Origin: Natronococcus sp. A-GB7
GTDB taxonomy: Archaea > Halobacteriota > Halobacteria > Halobacteriales > Natrialbaceae
DNA: 64,000 nucleotides
Assembly (NCBI RefSeq): GCF_029688865.1
Contig: NZ_JARUKV010000014.1
Span: 59,598-123,597, forward strand
Reading direction: 5' to 3'
The translations under genes and the position numbers were made by a program. The notes under the pieces are model-generated. The model was not told where the DNA came from. It did no database searches and was given only the letters and a program-made list of their open reading frames with translations. Positions 16,856 through 25,861 of this stretch are shown piece after piece (position 1 is the stretch's first letter; each line of letters opens with the position of its first letter).

Positions 16856-19800
16856 ATGAGCCAAACCGGTTCGACCCTAGAGCCGCTGTGCCGGGTACTC
16901 GTCGTCGGCACCTCCGAACCGATCGTCTCGGTTGCGGAGACGGTGACGGCCGGCTTCGATTCCGTCTCGCTGGTCCGGGAGCGAACCGTCTCGAGCGCGA
17001 TCGCCCGCCTCGGAGCGGTCGACGTCCACTGCGTCGTCTGCGAGTTCGAGCCAGATGGGGAGCCCTCTCCCCTCGAGCGACTCCGCCGAGAGACCGAATC
17101 CGGCGATACCGTGCCGATCGTCGCGGTTACCGATGCTCCCGTCGGCGCGCTCGAGGCGGGTGCGACCGACGTCGTCGACCCCGCCGCTCCCGGCCGGGTC
17201 GTACTCGCCCGCCTCGAACGCATCGTCCAGGACGAACGGGATCGGCAGGCGGACGGCTCGAACTCGAGAGACCGGTCGATACTCGAGGCTGCCCCGGTCG
17301 TGGTATGGACGCTCGAGGCAGACGGCGAGATCGCGTACGCGAACCCGGCGACCGACGCCGAACTCGGCGTTCCCCCGGACGAACTCGAGGGGCGGACGCT
17401 GACGTGGGCGGTCCATCCGGACGATCGGAACGACGTTCGCGAGGCGCTCGCGGCGGTCGTCGACGGCCCGTTCGGCGCCTCGGAACGCGTCACGGCCCGA
17501 GTCGGTCGGCCCGATCGGACGTGGCGGTCGGCGGAGCTTCAGGCGGTGAACCGGCTCGAGGATCCCCGACTCGGGGGCGTCGTGGTAACCGTCTGCCCGA
17601 CGAGCGACATCGAGTGGTCGGATCGAGACGCGTCGAGACTCGACCGGATCGCCGATCCAGTCTTCGAAGTCGGCGACGGCTGGGAGCTGCGGTACGCTAA
17701 TGCCGCGGCGACCGACCTCCTCGAGGGTGATCCGAGTCCAGGAACCCCGCTCGGTGGGTTGCTCCCCGAAGCGCTGCGCGACCCGTTGCTCGAGACCCTT
17801 CGAGCAGTTCGGACGGACGATGAGGCGACCATGGTCGAGCTCCCGGCACCCGATCAAGATCGAGGGGTTGCGGTTTGGCTCTCCCCGTCGGCGTCGGGAA
17901 CCGTCGTCCAGCTGCGCGACCCGGCGCTCCCGTCGGCGGCGACCGAGACTGCGGTTCGACTCGCCGAGTCGGTCGTCGACGCGCTTCCCGACGGGGTCGC
18001 GGTCCTCGAGGACGGTGTCGTCGCGCTGGCGAACGCGCGGCTGACGGAGCTGGCCGATACGGACGTCGTCGGCCGGGAACCCTCGGAGCTGTTCGACCGG
18101 GAGCTAGCGGAGACGGTTCTCGAGCGCGGTCGAGCGGCCCCGTTCAGGTGGATGGAGCCCGCGTCGGGGACCCTCGCGCTCGGGGATCGTCACTCCGTCG
18201 AGGTCGCCGTGATCCCGCTTCCCGACGGCGAGCGAACGCTCTGTCTGATCAGGGAGCGGCGACGGTCGCCGACCGGAGCGCTGCGGACGCTCGAGACCGC
18301 GACCGAGTCGATCCGCGAGGCCGAAACCATCTCCGACATCGGGCGAGCGGTCGCCGAGGCCGCAGTCGAACTCTCTGGCGGCGACGTCGCAGGCCTCTAC
18401 CGACTCGAGGAGCGGACGCTCCGACCGATCGGGGCCACGAGCCGCGACTCGAGGACGGTCGGGCTTCCCGCGGTCGACCGTGCGACGATCCCGGACGACG
18501 TCGTTCGCGACGGGGACGGCGGGACGACCCGCGACGCTCGAACGCTCGAGTCGTTCCTCGAGGCCGCCGATCTCCGGGCCGAGCAGGTGCTTACGGTTCC
18601 GGTCGGGACGGCGCTGCTGGTCGCGACTACGACGGAGCCGATGGGGTTCGATCCGATCGATCTCGGCCCGCTCGAGACCCTCGCCGAGACCAGTGCGGTC
18701 GCGCTCGAGGGGCGGGACGCGACCGCCGAACTGCGCGAGTGTCAGTCGGATCGGACGGCTCTCGAGGCGACCCTCGATCGGCTCGAGCGGATTGGTGCGA
18801 TCGAGCGGACCCTGCTCGACGCGAGCGACGGAGAGGCGGTGTACCGACGGCTCTGTCGGGGGATTGTGTCCCTCGAGTTCGCCGAGGAATCGAGCGAGTT
18901 CGCCTGGATCGGTCCGTCCGGAAACGGTCGCGAACGAGTCGACCCGCAGGCGATCGCCGGAGATGCCGACGTCCGACCCGATCCGCTCGCGGTCCCGCGA
19001 CCGTCGTCGACCGAGCGGGCCCCGACTCCGGAGACGGTCTGTATCGGCGACCTGACCGAGGCTCCGGACGAACCCTGGCGCGCACGGGCGCTCGAGCGGG
19101 GGATCCGATCGGTGCTGAGCGTCCCGCTTCGATCCGGATCGTTCCGGTACGGAACGCTGACCGTCTACTCGACCGAGTTGGAGGCGTTCGACGAGCCGAC
19201 CCGTCTCGGGATCGAACGACTCGGGGACGTCGGCGGCGCCGTCGTCGACGCGATCGAGACCAGGCGGGCGCTTCGCGGCGAGGCCGTCACCGAACTCGAG
19301 TTCGTCCTCCGGGAACCCGACCCTTTAGCGACGATCGCTCACCGGATCGGTCACCTGCTGACGGTTCGATCCGTCGTTCCGCGCTCCACCGGGGGCGAGA
19401 CCGTGTTCGTGACCGTCCCCGACGGCTCGCTCCCGAGCGTCGACTCGCTCGTCGACCTCGAGGGGATCGAATCGGTGCGGGCGGTCGGAACGATCGGCGA
19501 GGATCGGCTGCTCGAGCTCGTCGCCGACGAGCCGTCCATCGCGGTAACCGTCGCCGAGCACGGCGGCGTCGTCCGATCGCTGACGCCGACCGACGACCGG
19601 ACCCGACTCGTCTTCGAGCTCTCGGGATCGGCCGACGTCCGCGCGTTCGTCGACGCGCTCGAGCGCGGCTGGGAGCTCGAGTTGTTGGCCCGCCGCCAGC
19701 GCGAGCGGTCGCCGGCGGACGCGTTCGCGCTCGACTCGGTCCTCCGCGAGCGACTCTCCGAGCGACAGCGGCAGACGCTCGAGGCGGCCTACTACGCCGG

Positions 19801-19945
19801 CTTCTTCGAGTGGCCCCGGGAGAGCACCGGGGAGGCGGTCGCCGACTCGCTGGGGGTCTCCCAGCCGACGTTCAGTCGTCACGTCAGGGCCGCACAGGCG
19901 ACACTACTTTTGGTGCTGTTCGAGGAGTTCGACGGTCTCGAGTGA
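16856..19945 (+). CDS. Bat-like multi-domain sensor-regulator (PAS/GAF/HTH-10)
   Basis: 1029-aa bacterio-opsin-activator-type regulator. Approximate order: degenerate response-regulator receiver (5-120, ending AGATDVVDPAAP, without a convincing phosphoacceptor); PAS domain (about 140-250, EAAPVVVWTLEADGEIAYANPA split over the region); two further PAS-like segments (260-430); GAF domains (about 480-610 and 640-780); Bat-specific domain (about 800-950); and C-terminal HTH-10 with LSERQRQTLEAAYYAGFFEW and a recognition helix in LGVSQPTFSRHVR. ATG at 16856 is preceded by GGAGG at 16844-16848. Expected to sense light, redox or small ligands and bind DNA. Next to a second HTH-10 gene. Confidence 0.85.
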   Translation: MSQTGSTLEPLCRVLVVGTSEPIVSVAETVTAGFDSVSLVRERTVSSAIARLGAVDVHCVVCEFEPDGEPSPLERLRRETESGDTVPIVAVTDAPVGALEAGATDVVDPAAPGRVVLARLERIVQDERDRQADGSNSRDRSILEAAPVVVWTLEADGEIAYANPATDAELGVPPDELEGRTLTWAVHPDDRNDVREALAAVVDGPFGASERVTARVGRPDRTWRSAELQAVNRLEDPRLGGVVVTVCPTSDIEWSDRDASRLDRIADPVFEVGDGWELRYANAAATDLLEGDPSPGTPLGGLLPEALRDPLLETLRAVRTDDEATMVELPAPDQDRGVAVWLSPSASGTVVQLRDPALPSAATETAVRLAESVVDALPDGVAVLEDGVVALANARLTELADTDVVGREPSELFDRELAETVLERGRAAPFRWMEPASGTLALGDRHSVEVAVIPLPDGERTLCLIRERRRSPTGALRTLETATESIREAETISDIGRAVAEAAVELSGGDVAGLYRLEERTLRPIGATSRDSRTVGLPAVDRATIPDDVVRDGDGGTTRDARTLESFLEAADLRAEQVLTVPVGTALLVATTTEPMGFDPIDLGPLETLAETSAVALEGRDATAELRECQSDRTALEATLDRLERIGAIERTLLDASDGEAVYRRLCRGIVSLEFAEESSEFAWIGPSGNGRERVDPQAIAGDADVRPDPLAVPRPSSTERAPTPETVCIGDLTEAPDEPWRARALERGIRSVLSVPLRSGSFRYGTLTVYSTELEAFDEPTRLGIERLGDVGGAVVDAIETRRALRGEAVTELEFVLREPDPLATIAHRIGHLLTVRSVVPRSTGGETVFVTVPDGSLPSVDSLVDLEGIESVRAVGTIGEDRLLELVADEPSIAVTVAEHGGVVRSLTPTDDRTRLVFELSGSADVRAFVDALERGWELELLARRQRERSPADAFALDSVLRERLSERQRQTLEAAYYAGFFEWPRESTGEAVADSLGVSQPTFSRHVRAAQATLLLVLFEEFDGLE

Positions 19946-19970
19946 GACGGTCTGCTGTACCGATGTATCG

Positions 19971-20000
19971 GAGCGACCGCAAGCCGTTCTGCGGTCGCTC
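19971..20000 (+). terminator. 11-bp perfect stem-loop after the Bat-like gene
   Basis: GAGCGACCGCA - 8-nt loop - TGCGGTCGCTC, 25 nt after the stop codon. Unusually strong and perfect for haloarchaeal intergenic DNA. Without a following T-tract it may act in termination, RNA stability, or as a protein site. Confidence 0.5.
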
Positions 20001-20008
20001 TGAACCTG

Positions 20009-20027
20009 ACGGACAGTCCGTATAAGA
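20009..20027 (+). promoter_or_regulatory. Palindrome abutting a TATA box (candidate operator)
   Basis: ACGGAC-A-GTCCGT (20009-20021) runs directly into TATAAGA (20021-20027). A perfect inverted repeat over the BRE position is a typical place for a repressor or activator to control TFB/TBP binding. The likely target is the HTH-10 gene downstream, which would then have a leader of over 100 nt unless a second promoter near 20125-20134 (CAGTATAGCC) is used. Confidence 0.45.
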
Positions 20028-20168
20028 CCGCGACGGCGGTAGACAGGTATTACCGCGAGTAGCATCGGGCTACGCGTCCGGTCGAGTTGCCGTAGACGAC
20101 AGTCGGCGTCGACGACCGATGAATCAGTATAGCCACGCTTCGGGGGGTCGTGTCGATAGCTAGCCCCC

Positions 20169-20960
20169 ATGGCCATCCGTTCGCGCTCGAATCAGCCATT
20201 CGATGACTACGGACCCGGTAACGAGATCTTATCGCTGTCGTCTCTCCGGACGGCGGATGGATCGATGAGCCTCGACCTCGCTGCGGACCCCGACGGCGTC
20301 GCCGTTCGAACGCAGGCCGACGGCGGCGTTCTGGCCCAGCTCACCCTCTCGCATCCGGAGCTGGTGTTGCGGCCGACGCTGCGACGCGCACCCGAGATCT
20401 CCCTCGAGCCCGAGTACTGGACCGACGCGGGCGGCGACCGAACCCTCCTGTTCGTCACCGCGTCGGGCGCCGAGTTCGGGGCGTTCGAGACCGCCCTCGT
20501 GAGCGATCCGACCGTTACCGATCCCGTCCTCGTGGATCGCGCTCCCGATCACCGGAGCTACCGACTCGAGCTCACCGACCGGGCGATCACCCTCGTCGAG
20601 GCGACCGCCGCCGTCGGCGGGCGGCTTCGGGGCTGCTCGAGCTGTCGAGAGGGGTGGCGGTTCCGGATCCGCTTTCCCGACCGGAACGCCCTCGTCGCGT
20701 TCAACGATCGGTGTCGGGAGCGGGACGTCTCGGTGACCGTCGACCACCTCCGATCGGCCGATGCCGACGGCGGTGGACCGGTCTCGCTCACGGAGAAACA
20801 GCGGGAGCTGCTGACAGTCGCCTACGAGGAGGGGTACTTCGACGTCCCCCGGCGGATCTCCCAGGACGAACTCGCCGATCGCCTCGAGGTCTCGAAGTCG
20901 GCGATCTCCCAGCGGCTCCGGCGAGCGATCGCACAGCTCTGTGGGTCGGCGTTCGCCTAA
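20169..20960 (+). CDS. HTH-10 (Bat-type) transcriptional regulator
   Basis: 263-aa regulator with the haloarchaeal Bat N-terminal domain (residues about 30-190) and a C-terminal HTH-10 domain: LTEKQRELLTVAYEEGYFDVP followed by a helix pair ending LEVSKSAISQRLRRAI. It lacks the sensor domains of its neighbour. ATG at 20169 has a TATA-like CAGTATAGCC about 35-44 nt upstream. An internal ATG at 20265 (MSLDLAADPD) would also give a complete domain, so the start is uncertain by 32 codons. A hairpin and a palindromic promoter lie between the two HTH-10 genes. Confidence 0.82.
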   Translation: MAIRSRSNQPFDDYGPGNEILSLSSLRTADGSMSLDLAADPDGVAVRTQADGGVLAQLTLSHPELVLRPTLRRAPEISLEPEYWTDAGGDRTLLFVTASGAEFGAFETALVSDPTVTDPVLVDRAPDHRSYRLELTDRAITLVEATAAVGGRLRGCSSCREGWRFRIRFPDRNALVAFNDRCRERDVSVTVDHLRSADADGGGPVSLTEKQRELLTVAYEEGYFDVPRRISQDELADRLEVSKSAISQRLRRAIAQLCGSAFA

Positions 20961-20988
20961 AAACGGGGTTTCGAAGCCGATCGGGTCG

Positions 20989-21180
20989 CTACTCGTCCTC
21001 GCTCTCGTCCTCGTCCTTCATCGATCCGAGCTGGGAGACCAGCTGATCGGTCGAGACGTCGGACTCGAACTCGAGCTGTCCGTCGTGGTCGTGTTCGTGG
21101 ACGCTGACGGCCTCGCCGCCGTCGTCGTCGTCGTCCTGCGGTTGTTGCTGTTCGGACTCGTCGTAGCTACCAAAACCCAT
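20989..21180 (-). CDS. 63-aa acidic protein (DUF5786-like)
   Basis: Small, strongly acidic protein starting MGFGSYDESEQQQ, a start I associate with the haloarchaea-specific DUF5786 family. It has an Asp-rich middle, a His-Glu-His-Asp-His segment and an acidic tail. No hydrophobic segment and no cysteines. Function unknown. Convergent with the HTH-10 gene; starts 78 nt downstream of the antiporter stop on the same strand. Confidence 0.75.
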   Translation of the reverse strand: MGFGSYDESEQQQPQDDDDDGGEAVSVHEHDHDGQLEFESDVSTDQLVSQLGSMKDEDESEDE

Positions 21181-21258
21181 GACGGAGTCGAGGGGCGGAT
21201 GCGGGAAAGACGTGACGGTTCGGAGCTCTCCACGCCGCGAGCCCACGCCGACGGCGCG

Positions 21259-23325
21259 TTACTTCAGCCGGAGGTACTGTCGGTCGTACTCCGGTTCGCC
21301 CTGGCGCGGGTGGATCGTGATGAACGACTCCGGCGGCATATCCGCGAGGCGAGCCGGCAGGTCTCCGAGCTCGTTGTGCCAGCCGACGTCGCCTCGGCGC
21401 GGCGAGATCGCAACGATGAGGTCGTCGTCCTCGGTTCGGTCCTCGAGTGCCGGAAGCAGCTTCCCCCAGTCGTCGATCGACTCGAACTCGGCGGTGACGT
21501 CCTCCTCGACGAGGCCGAACAGCTGTTCGAACTGATGCGATGCCCCTTCGACGACGATGACGTTCAGCTCGGCCCCGAGGTTCGCCGCGATCCGTTTGAC
21601 CAGGTGGACGGCCTCGTAGAACCCCTCGTGGTGGTCGGCGCCGATCGGGACGACGACGAAGATCCGCCGCGTCGTGTTGATCGGGTGGCCGAGCCGCGAG
21701 ATGAGCACCGGAAGCTTCGTTCGCTCGAGCACCTGGTCGATGATGCTCCCGAAGATGCGGTGGCTGAAGCTCTGGGTAGCGTCCCAGCCCATGATGATCT
21801 GGTTGGCCTGGACCTCGACGGCGCCCTGGACGATCCCGGAGGCGACGTTGTGGTTGACCCGCGCTTCCGTCTCGATCGGGACCTCCGCGGCGCTGCCCTC
21901 GGCCGCGAGCTCGTCGAGTTCGGCTTGAACGTTCGCGATCTGGTCTTCGGGCGTCTGGCTCGTGTCGGGCTGGACGACGGTCATCACGTGAACCGGATTC
22001 GTTCCTCCATCGCCTTTGACCACGAACGAGAGCTCTAGCAGCCGCCGCTGGAGTTCCGCGTTGTGCGACAGCGGGAGCAGGATGTTCGGATCCCGCCCGT
22101 CGTCGGAGTCGTCCTCGACCTCGCGCTCGAGGGCGAGTCGGTTGGCGGCGCGTTCGGTCATCCACGGACTGACGAGCGCGGTAATCAGCAACAGGAGGAC
22201 GACCGCGTTGAGGATCGCCTCGCTGAAGAGTCCGGCGTCGAATCCGACGAGCGTGATCGCGAGCGCGGCGGCGGCCTGTCCCGTCGAGAGACCGAAGATG
22301 ACGCCGCGCTCGTGTTTCGTGTAGTCCTGTATCTCGGCGACCGACCAGGCGGCTGCCCCCTTCGTGACGACCATGATCGTCGTGATGAGCGCGGCGATCT
22401 GGAGGGTCTCGGGTCCGGCGAAGATGACTCCGAGATCGACGAGCATCCCGACGTGCAACAGGAAGAAGGGGATGAAGAACGCGTTGCCGACGAACTCGAT
22501 GCGGTTCATCAGCGTCCCGCCCTGCGGGATAAGCTGGTTCAGCGCCAGTCCGGCGACGAAGGCGCCGAGGATCGGATCCAGGTCGAGGATCTCCGCGAGG
22601 CTGGCGGCGGCGAAGATCCCGACCATCACGAACAGGAACTCGAAGTAGCTCTCCTCGCTGAAGTTCTGGAAGAACCACCGGGACGCCGGTGGAACGAGGA
22701 ACCAGACGCCGGCGAACAGCAGAGCGAGCGAGAGCGCGATGTCGCCGAACAGCAACACCGAGAGCCCGTCCTGAACGGCGCCGGTGACGATCGCAAGCAC
22801 GACCAGCGCGAGGGTGTCGGTAAAGAGGATCCCGCCGAAGACGGCCGAGACGGCGCGGTTCTTCGTGACGCCGAACCGGTTGACGATGGGGTAGGCGAGC
22901 AGGGTGTGGGAGGCGAACACCGCCGAGAGCAACAGCGCCGCCCAGATATCGAGTCCGAGGAAGGCCGTCGTGGCGAGCGTTCCGACCGTAAACGGCAGGA
23001 AGAAACTGAGCAGGCCGAACAGGGCGGCGTTCTCGGGCGCCTCCTTGAACCCCCTGAGATCGACCTCGAGTCCCACCGTGAACAGCAGATAGATCAGTCC
23101 GACCTCGCCGAGCAGCTCGATCGCATCGGAGTGTTCGACGATGCCGGTCGCACCGGGGCCGATGATCGCCCCGAAGACGACGATGCCGACGATCCCCGGC
23201 TGACCGAGTTTCTTGACGAACAGCGGGCCGACGAGAAAGATCAGCATCGCGAGGGCGAAGATCAGAACCGGCTGGTCGAGGGGTAACCCGAATCCGTCGA
23301 CGACGAAGAGCACGGTCCAGTTCAT
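21259..23325 (-). CDS. KefB/CPA2-type cation:proton antiporter with Usp-like C-terminus
   Basis: 688 aa. Residues about 10-400 form a CPA2 antiporter domain with 12-13 helices, including LGQPGIVGIVVFGAIIGPG near the N-terminus and the core LDLDPILGAFVAGLALNQ motif. After a charged linker, residues about 415-688 are soluble, with one or two Usp/nucleotide-binding-like folds (HVMTVVQPDT, IIMGWDATQSFSHRIFG, FVVVPIGADHHEG). Probably exports Na+ or K+ in exchange for protons; the tail is a candidate regulatory nucleotide sensor in place of the TrkA-N domain of KefB. The ATG at 23325 starts the first helix segment. Confidence 0.88.
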   Translation of the reverse strand: MNWTVLFVVDGFGLPLDQPVLIFALAMLIFLVGPLFVKKLGQPGIVGIVVFGAIIGPGATGIVEHSDAIELLGEVGLIYLLFTVGLEVDLRGFKEAPENAALFGLLSFFLPFTVGTLATTAFLGLDIWAALLLSAVFASHTLLAYPIVNRFGVTKNRAVSAVFGGILFTDTLALVVLAIVTGAVQDGLSVLLFGDIALSLALLFAGVWFLVPPASRWFFQNFSEESYFEFLFVMVGIFAAASLAEILDLDPILGAFVAGLALNQLIPQGGTLMNRIEFVGNAFFIPFFLLHVGMLVDLGVIFAGPETLQIAALITTIMVVTKGAAAWSVAEIQDYTKHERGVIFGLSTGQAAAALAITLVGFDAGLFSEAILNAVVLLLLITALVSPWMTERAANRLALEREVEDDSDDGRDPNILLPLSHNAELQRRLLELSFVVKGDGGTNPVHVMTVVQPDTSQTPEDQIANVQAELDELAAEGSAAEVPIETEARVNHNVASGIVQGAVEVQANQIIMGWDATQSFSHRIFGSIIDQVLERTKLPVLISRLGHPINTTRRIFVVVPIGADHHEGFYEAVHLVKRIAANLGAELNVIVVEGASHQFEQLFGLVEEDVTAEFESIDDWGKLLPALEDRTEDDDLIVAISPRRGDVGWHNELGDLPARLADMPPESFITIHPRQGEPEYDRQYLRLK

Positions 23326-24013
23326 CGTCGCTGGGCTGTATTCGACGGCGCGTGTAGTAGTCCTATCATCGGATGGAACGCGTTTCGTAGCGGTGTGATT
23401 CGAGAGGAGACAATCGTGCGCTGGTGATGGTGTGGCCGGATAATAAAACGCTTGATTCCGGATATCGGTTCCTAACGGCCGATGAGACGGAGAAGAGTTA
23501 TCGAACCAAACAGCTATTCCGGAATATCGTATTCATTCGGTCGATTATCGGGCGCTGCTCTCTCTGTAGCCAACTCCTTCCCGAGTCCCGAATCTCGGAG
23601 CCAGCCCTCGACGCAGTCGCTGGTAGGCGTACGACGTCACTACTGCTCGAAACGAGTACCGACCGACCGGTCGGTCGGGACGCCGGGCGTCGGGACGGTC
23701 CATCGGCGGTTCGATCCCGCTCGAGTCGGTCGGTTCCGCCGCGGGACGGTCGTCGTTCGTCCGTCGACGTTCGGGTCGAGTATCCGCCCACTACGGACGC
23801 CGGTAGCCCGTCTATAGTAATGGGTTCCGGAGCTCTTAGCCTGCCTCATGTTCACGTACCGTTCGTTCTCCCGAACAGCTTCTTCGGCCGAACAGCCACC
23901 GACGGCACGGACACGACGCTCGCGGCCGAGACGCACATGCAAAGAACGAGCTCGCGGCGCGGCGGGATCGCTCTCGAGCGGCGTCGACTACGGCGGGGGA
24001 CGGTGACTCGCCG
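23326..24013. other. 688-nt region without a supported gene
   Basis: Open frames here lack family resemblance and codon bias. Features seen: a lower-GC part (23440-23540), a 20-bp perfect palindrome at 23659-23678, and a TATA-like TCTATAGTAAT at 23811-23821, about 195 nt upstream of glmS. If that is the glmS promoter, glmS has a long leader, unusual in haloarchaea and a possible regulatory region. Confidence 0.45.
23659..23678. repeat. 20-bp perfect palindrome
   Basis: CCGACCGACCGGTCGGTCGG, fully self-complementary with no spacer, made of nested CCGA/TCGG units. Lies in the gene-free stretch between the antiporter and glmS. Could be a binding site for a dimeric regulator, or a chance product of CGACC-rich DNA. 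Confidence 0.5.
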
Positions 24014-25828
24014 ATGTGTGGAATCATCGGTCGCGTCGGGGACGGCAACGCGCTGGAGACGCTACTGACGGGCCTCGAGAACCTCGAGTATCGCGGCTAC
24101 GACTCGGCGGGGGTCGCCGTCCAGAACGGCGCGGGGATCGCCGTCGAGAAGCGATCGGGGAAGGTCGAGGCGCTGATCGATTCGGTCGAGGCCGATCCGC
24201 TCGAGGGGCAGGTCGGAATCGGCCATACCCGCTGGAGCACCCACGGGCCGCCGACCGACGAGAACGCCCACCCCCACACCGACGGCACCGAGGACGTCGC
24301 GGTCGTCCACAACGGGATCATCGAGAACTACGCCGAGCTCCGCGCGGAGCTGCGCGCGGTCGGCTACGAGTTCACCAGCGACACCGATACCGAGGTCGTC
24401 CCCCACCTCATCCAGTACTATCTCGACGGCGGAGCTGACAACGAGACGGCGTTTCGCGAGGCGATCGGCGACCTCGAGGGGAGCTACGCGATCACGGCGA
24501 TGTTCTCGGGCGAGCACGTCCTCTACGCGGCTCGTCAAGGGTCCCCGCTGGTCGTCGGGGTCGAGGACGGCGAGTACTTCCTCGCGAGCGACGTCCCCGC
24601 GTTCCTCGAGTACACCGACAGCGTCGTCTACCTGCGAGACGGCGATGTCGTCGTCGTCGACAGTAACGGCGTCGAGTTCACCGATCTCGAGGGGAACCCC
24701 GTCGAGAGAGAGCCCGAAACGGTCGAGTGGGATCCCGAAGAGGCCGGGAAGGGCGAGTTCGACCACTTCATGCTTAAGGAGATCGACGAGCAGCCGACCT
24801 CGCTCGCCCAGGCGCTCGAGGGGCGGATCGATCCCGAGAACGGGCGGATCGCGCTGGCCGACTTCGGCCCGGGGACGTTTACGGACGTCTCGAGCGTCCA
24901 GCTGGTTGCCTGTGGGACCTCCTATCACGCCGCGCTGTACGGATCGCTCGCACTCAACCAGGCCGGGATCCACGCCACCGCTCTTCTGGCCAACGAGTAC
25001 AGCATCGCCGCACCCCCCGTCGACGACGAGACGCTCGTGATTGCCGTCACCCAGAGCGGGGAGACTGCGGACACGCTAAACGCCCTGCGACGGGCCAACG
25101 CCGGCGGCGCCGAGACCGTTACTGTCACGAACGTCGTCGGCTCGACCGCCGCACGGGAAGCGGACGAGACGCTGTTCATCCGCGCGGGACCGGAGATCGG
25201 CGTCGCCGCGACCAAGACGTTCTCCTCGCAGGCCGTGATGCTCACGCTGCTCGCCCAGCGGATCGCCGTCGACCGTCGGGGCGAGCCGTCGGCCGACCTC
25301 GAGTCGCTGCTCCCGGCGCTGGCCGCGATGCCCGACGACATCGAGCGCGTGCTCGAACGCTCCGACGCGGCGGCGGTCGCGAGTCGCTACCGCAGCAGTC
25401 GGTCGTACTTCTTCATCGGTCGCGGGCTGGGCTACCCGGTCGCGCTCGAGGGGGCACTGAAGTTCAAGGAGATCACCTACGAACACGCCGAGGGGTTCGC
25501 CTCGGGGGAACTCAAACACGGACCGCTGGCGCTCGTCACCCCGGAGACCCCGGTGTTCGCGGTCTTCACCGGCCAGGAGGATGCGAAGACGCTGAACAAC
25601 GCCGAGGAGGCCCAGACCCGCGGCGCGCCGCTGGTCGCCGTCTGTCCGGACGGCCATCCCGCGCTCGAGGTCGCGGACGCCCACCTCGAGATCCCCGATA
25701 CCGAGCCGGCGCTCGCGGGGCTGCTCGCGAACGTCCAGCTCCAGCTCGTCTCGTACTACGCGGCCGACCTGCTGGGTCGGCCGATCGACAAGCCGAGAAA
25801 CCTCGCGAAAAGCGTCACCGTCGAGTAA
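24014..25828 (+). CDS. glmS: Glutamine--fructose-6-phosphate aminotransferase (isomerising)
   Basis: 604 aa; makes glucosamine-6-phosphate from fructose-6-phosphate and glutamine, the first step of the UDP-GlcNAc pathway. The N-terminal class II glutaminase has Cys2 nucleophile (MCGIIGRVG), with RGYDSAG, HTRWSTHG and NGIIENY motifs. Two SIS domains follow (LVACGTSYHAALYG, VTQSGETADTLNALR, and later GRGLGYPVALEGALKFKEI). The tail is KPRNLAKSVTVE. Length is standard. Convergent with the glmU-like gene and within 3.2 kb of glmM. Confidence 0.97.
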   Translation: MCGIIGRVGDGNALETLLTGLENLEYRGYDSAGVAVQNGAGIAVEKRSGKVEALIDSVEADPLEGQVGIGHTRWSTHGPPTDENAHPHTDGTEDVAVVHNGIIENYAELRAELRAVGYEFTSDTDTEVVPHLIQYYLDGGADNETAFREAIGDLEGSYAITAMFSGEHVLYAARQGSPLVVGVEDGEYFLASDVPAFLEYTDSVVYLRDGDVVVVDSNGVEFTDLEGNPVEREPETVEWDPEEAGKGEFDHFMLKEIDEQPTSLAQALEGRIDPENGRIALADFGPGTFTDVSSVQLVACGTSYHAALYGSLALNQAGIHATALLANEYSIAAPPVDDETLVIAVTQSGETADTLNALRRANAGGAETVTVTNVVGSTAAREADETLFIRAGPEIGVAATKTFSSQAVMLTLLAQRIAVDRRGEPSADLESLLPALAAMPDDIERVLERSDAAAVASRYRSSRSYFFIGRGLGYPVALEGALKFKEITYEHAEGFASGELKHGPLALVTPETPVFAVFTGQEDAKTLNNAEEAQTRGAPLVAVCPDGHPALEVADAHLEIPDTEPALAGLLANVQLQLVSYYAADLLGRPIDKPRNLAKSVTVE

Positions 25829-25861
25829 AGCTCCCGAGTCGTTCGCTCGCGGCTCGTCCCG

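Noticed and set aside
17875..20025. 716-codon frame inside the Bat-like gene
   Set aside because: Arg/Gly/Pro-rich frame-shadow of the 1029-aa gene; composition is wrong for a haloarchaeal protein.
23424..24068. 214-codon frame upstream of glmS
   Set aside because: Passes into glmS in another frame, has no codon bias in its first half and no recognisable domain.
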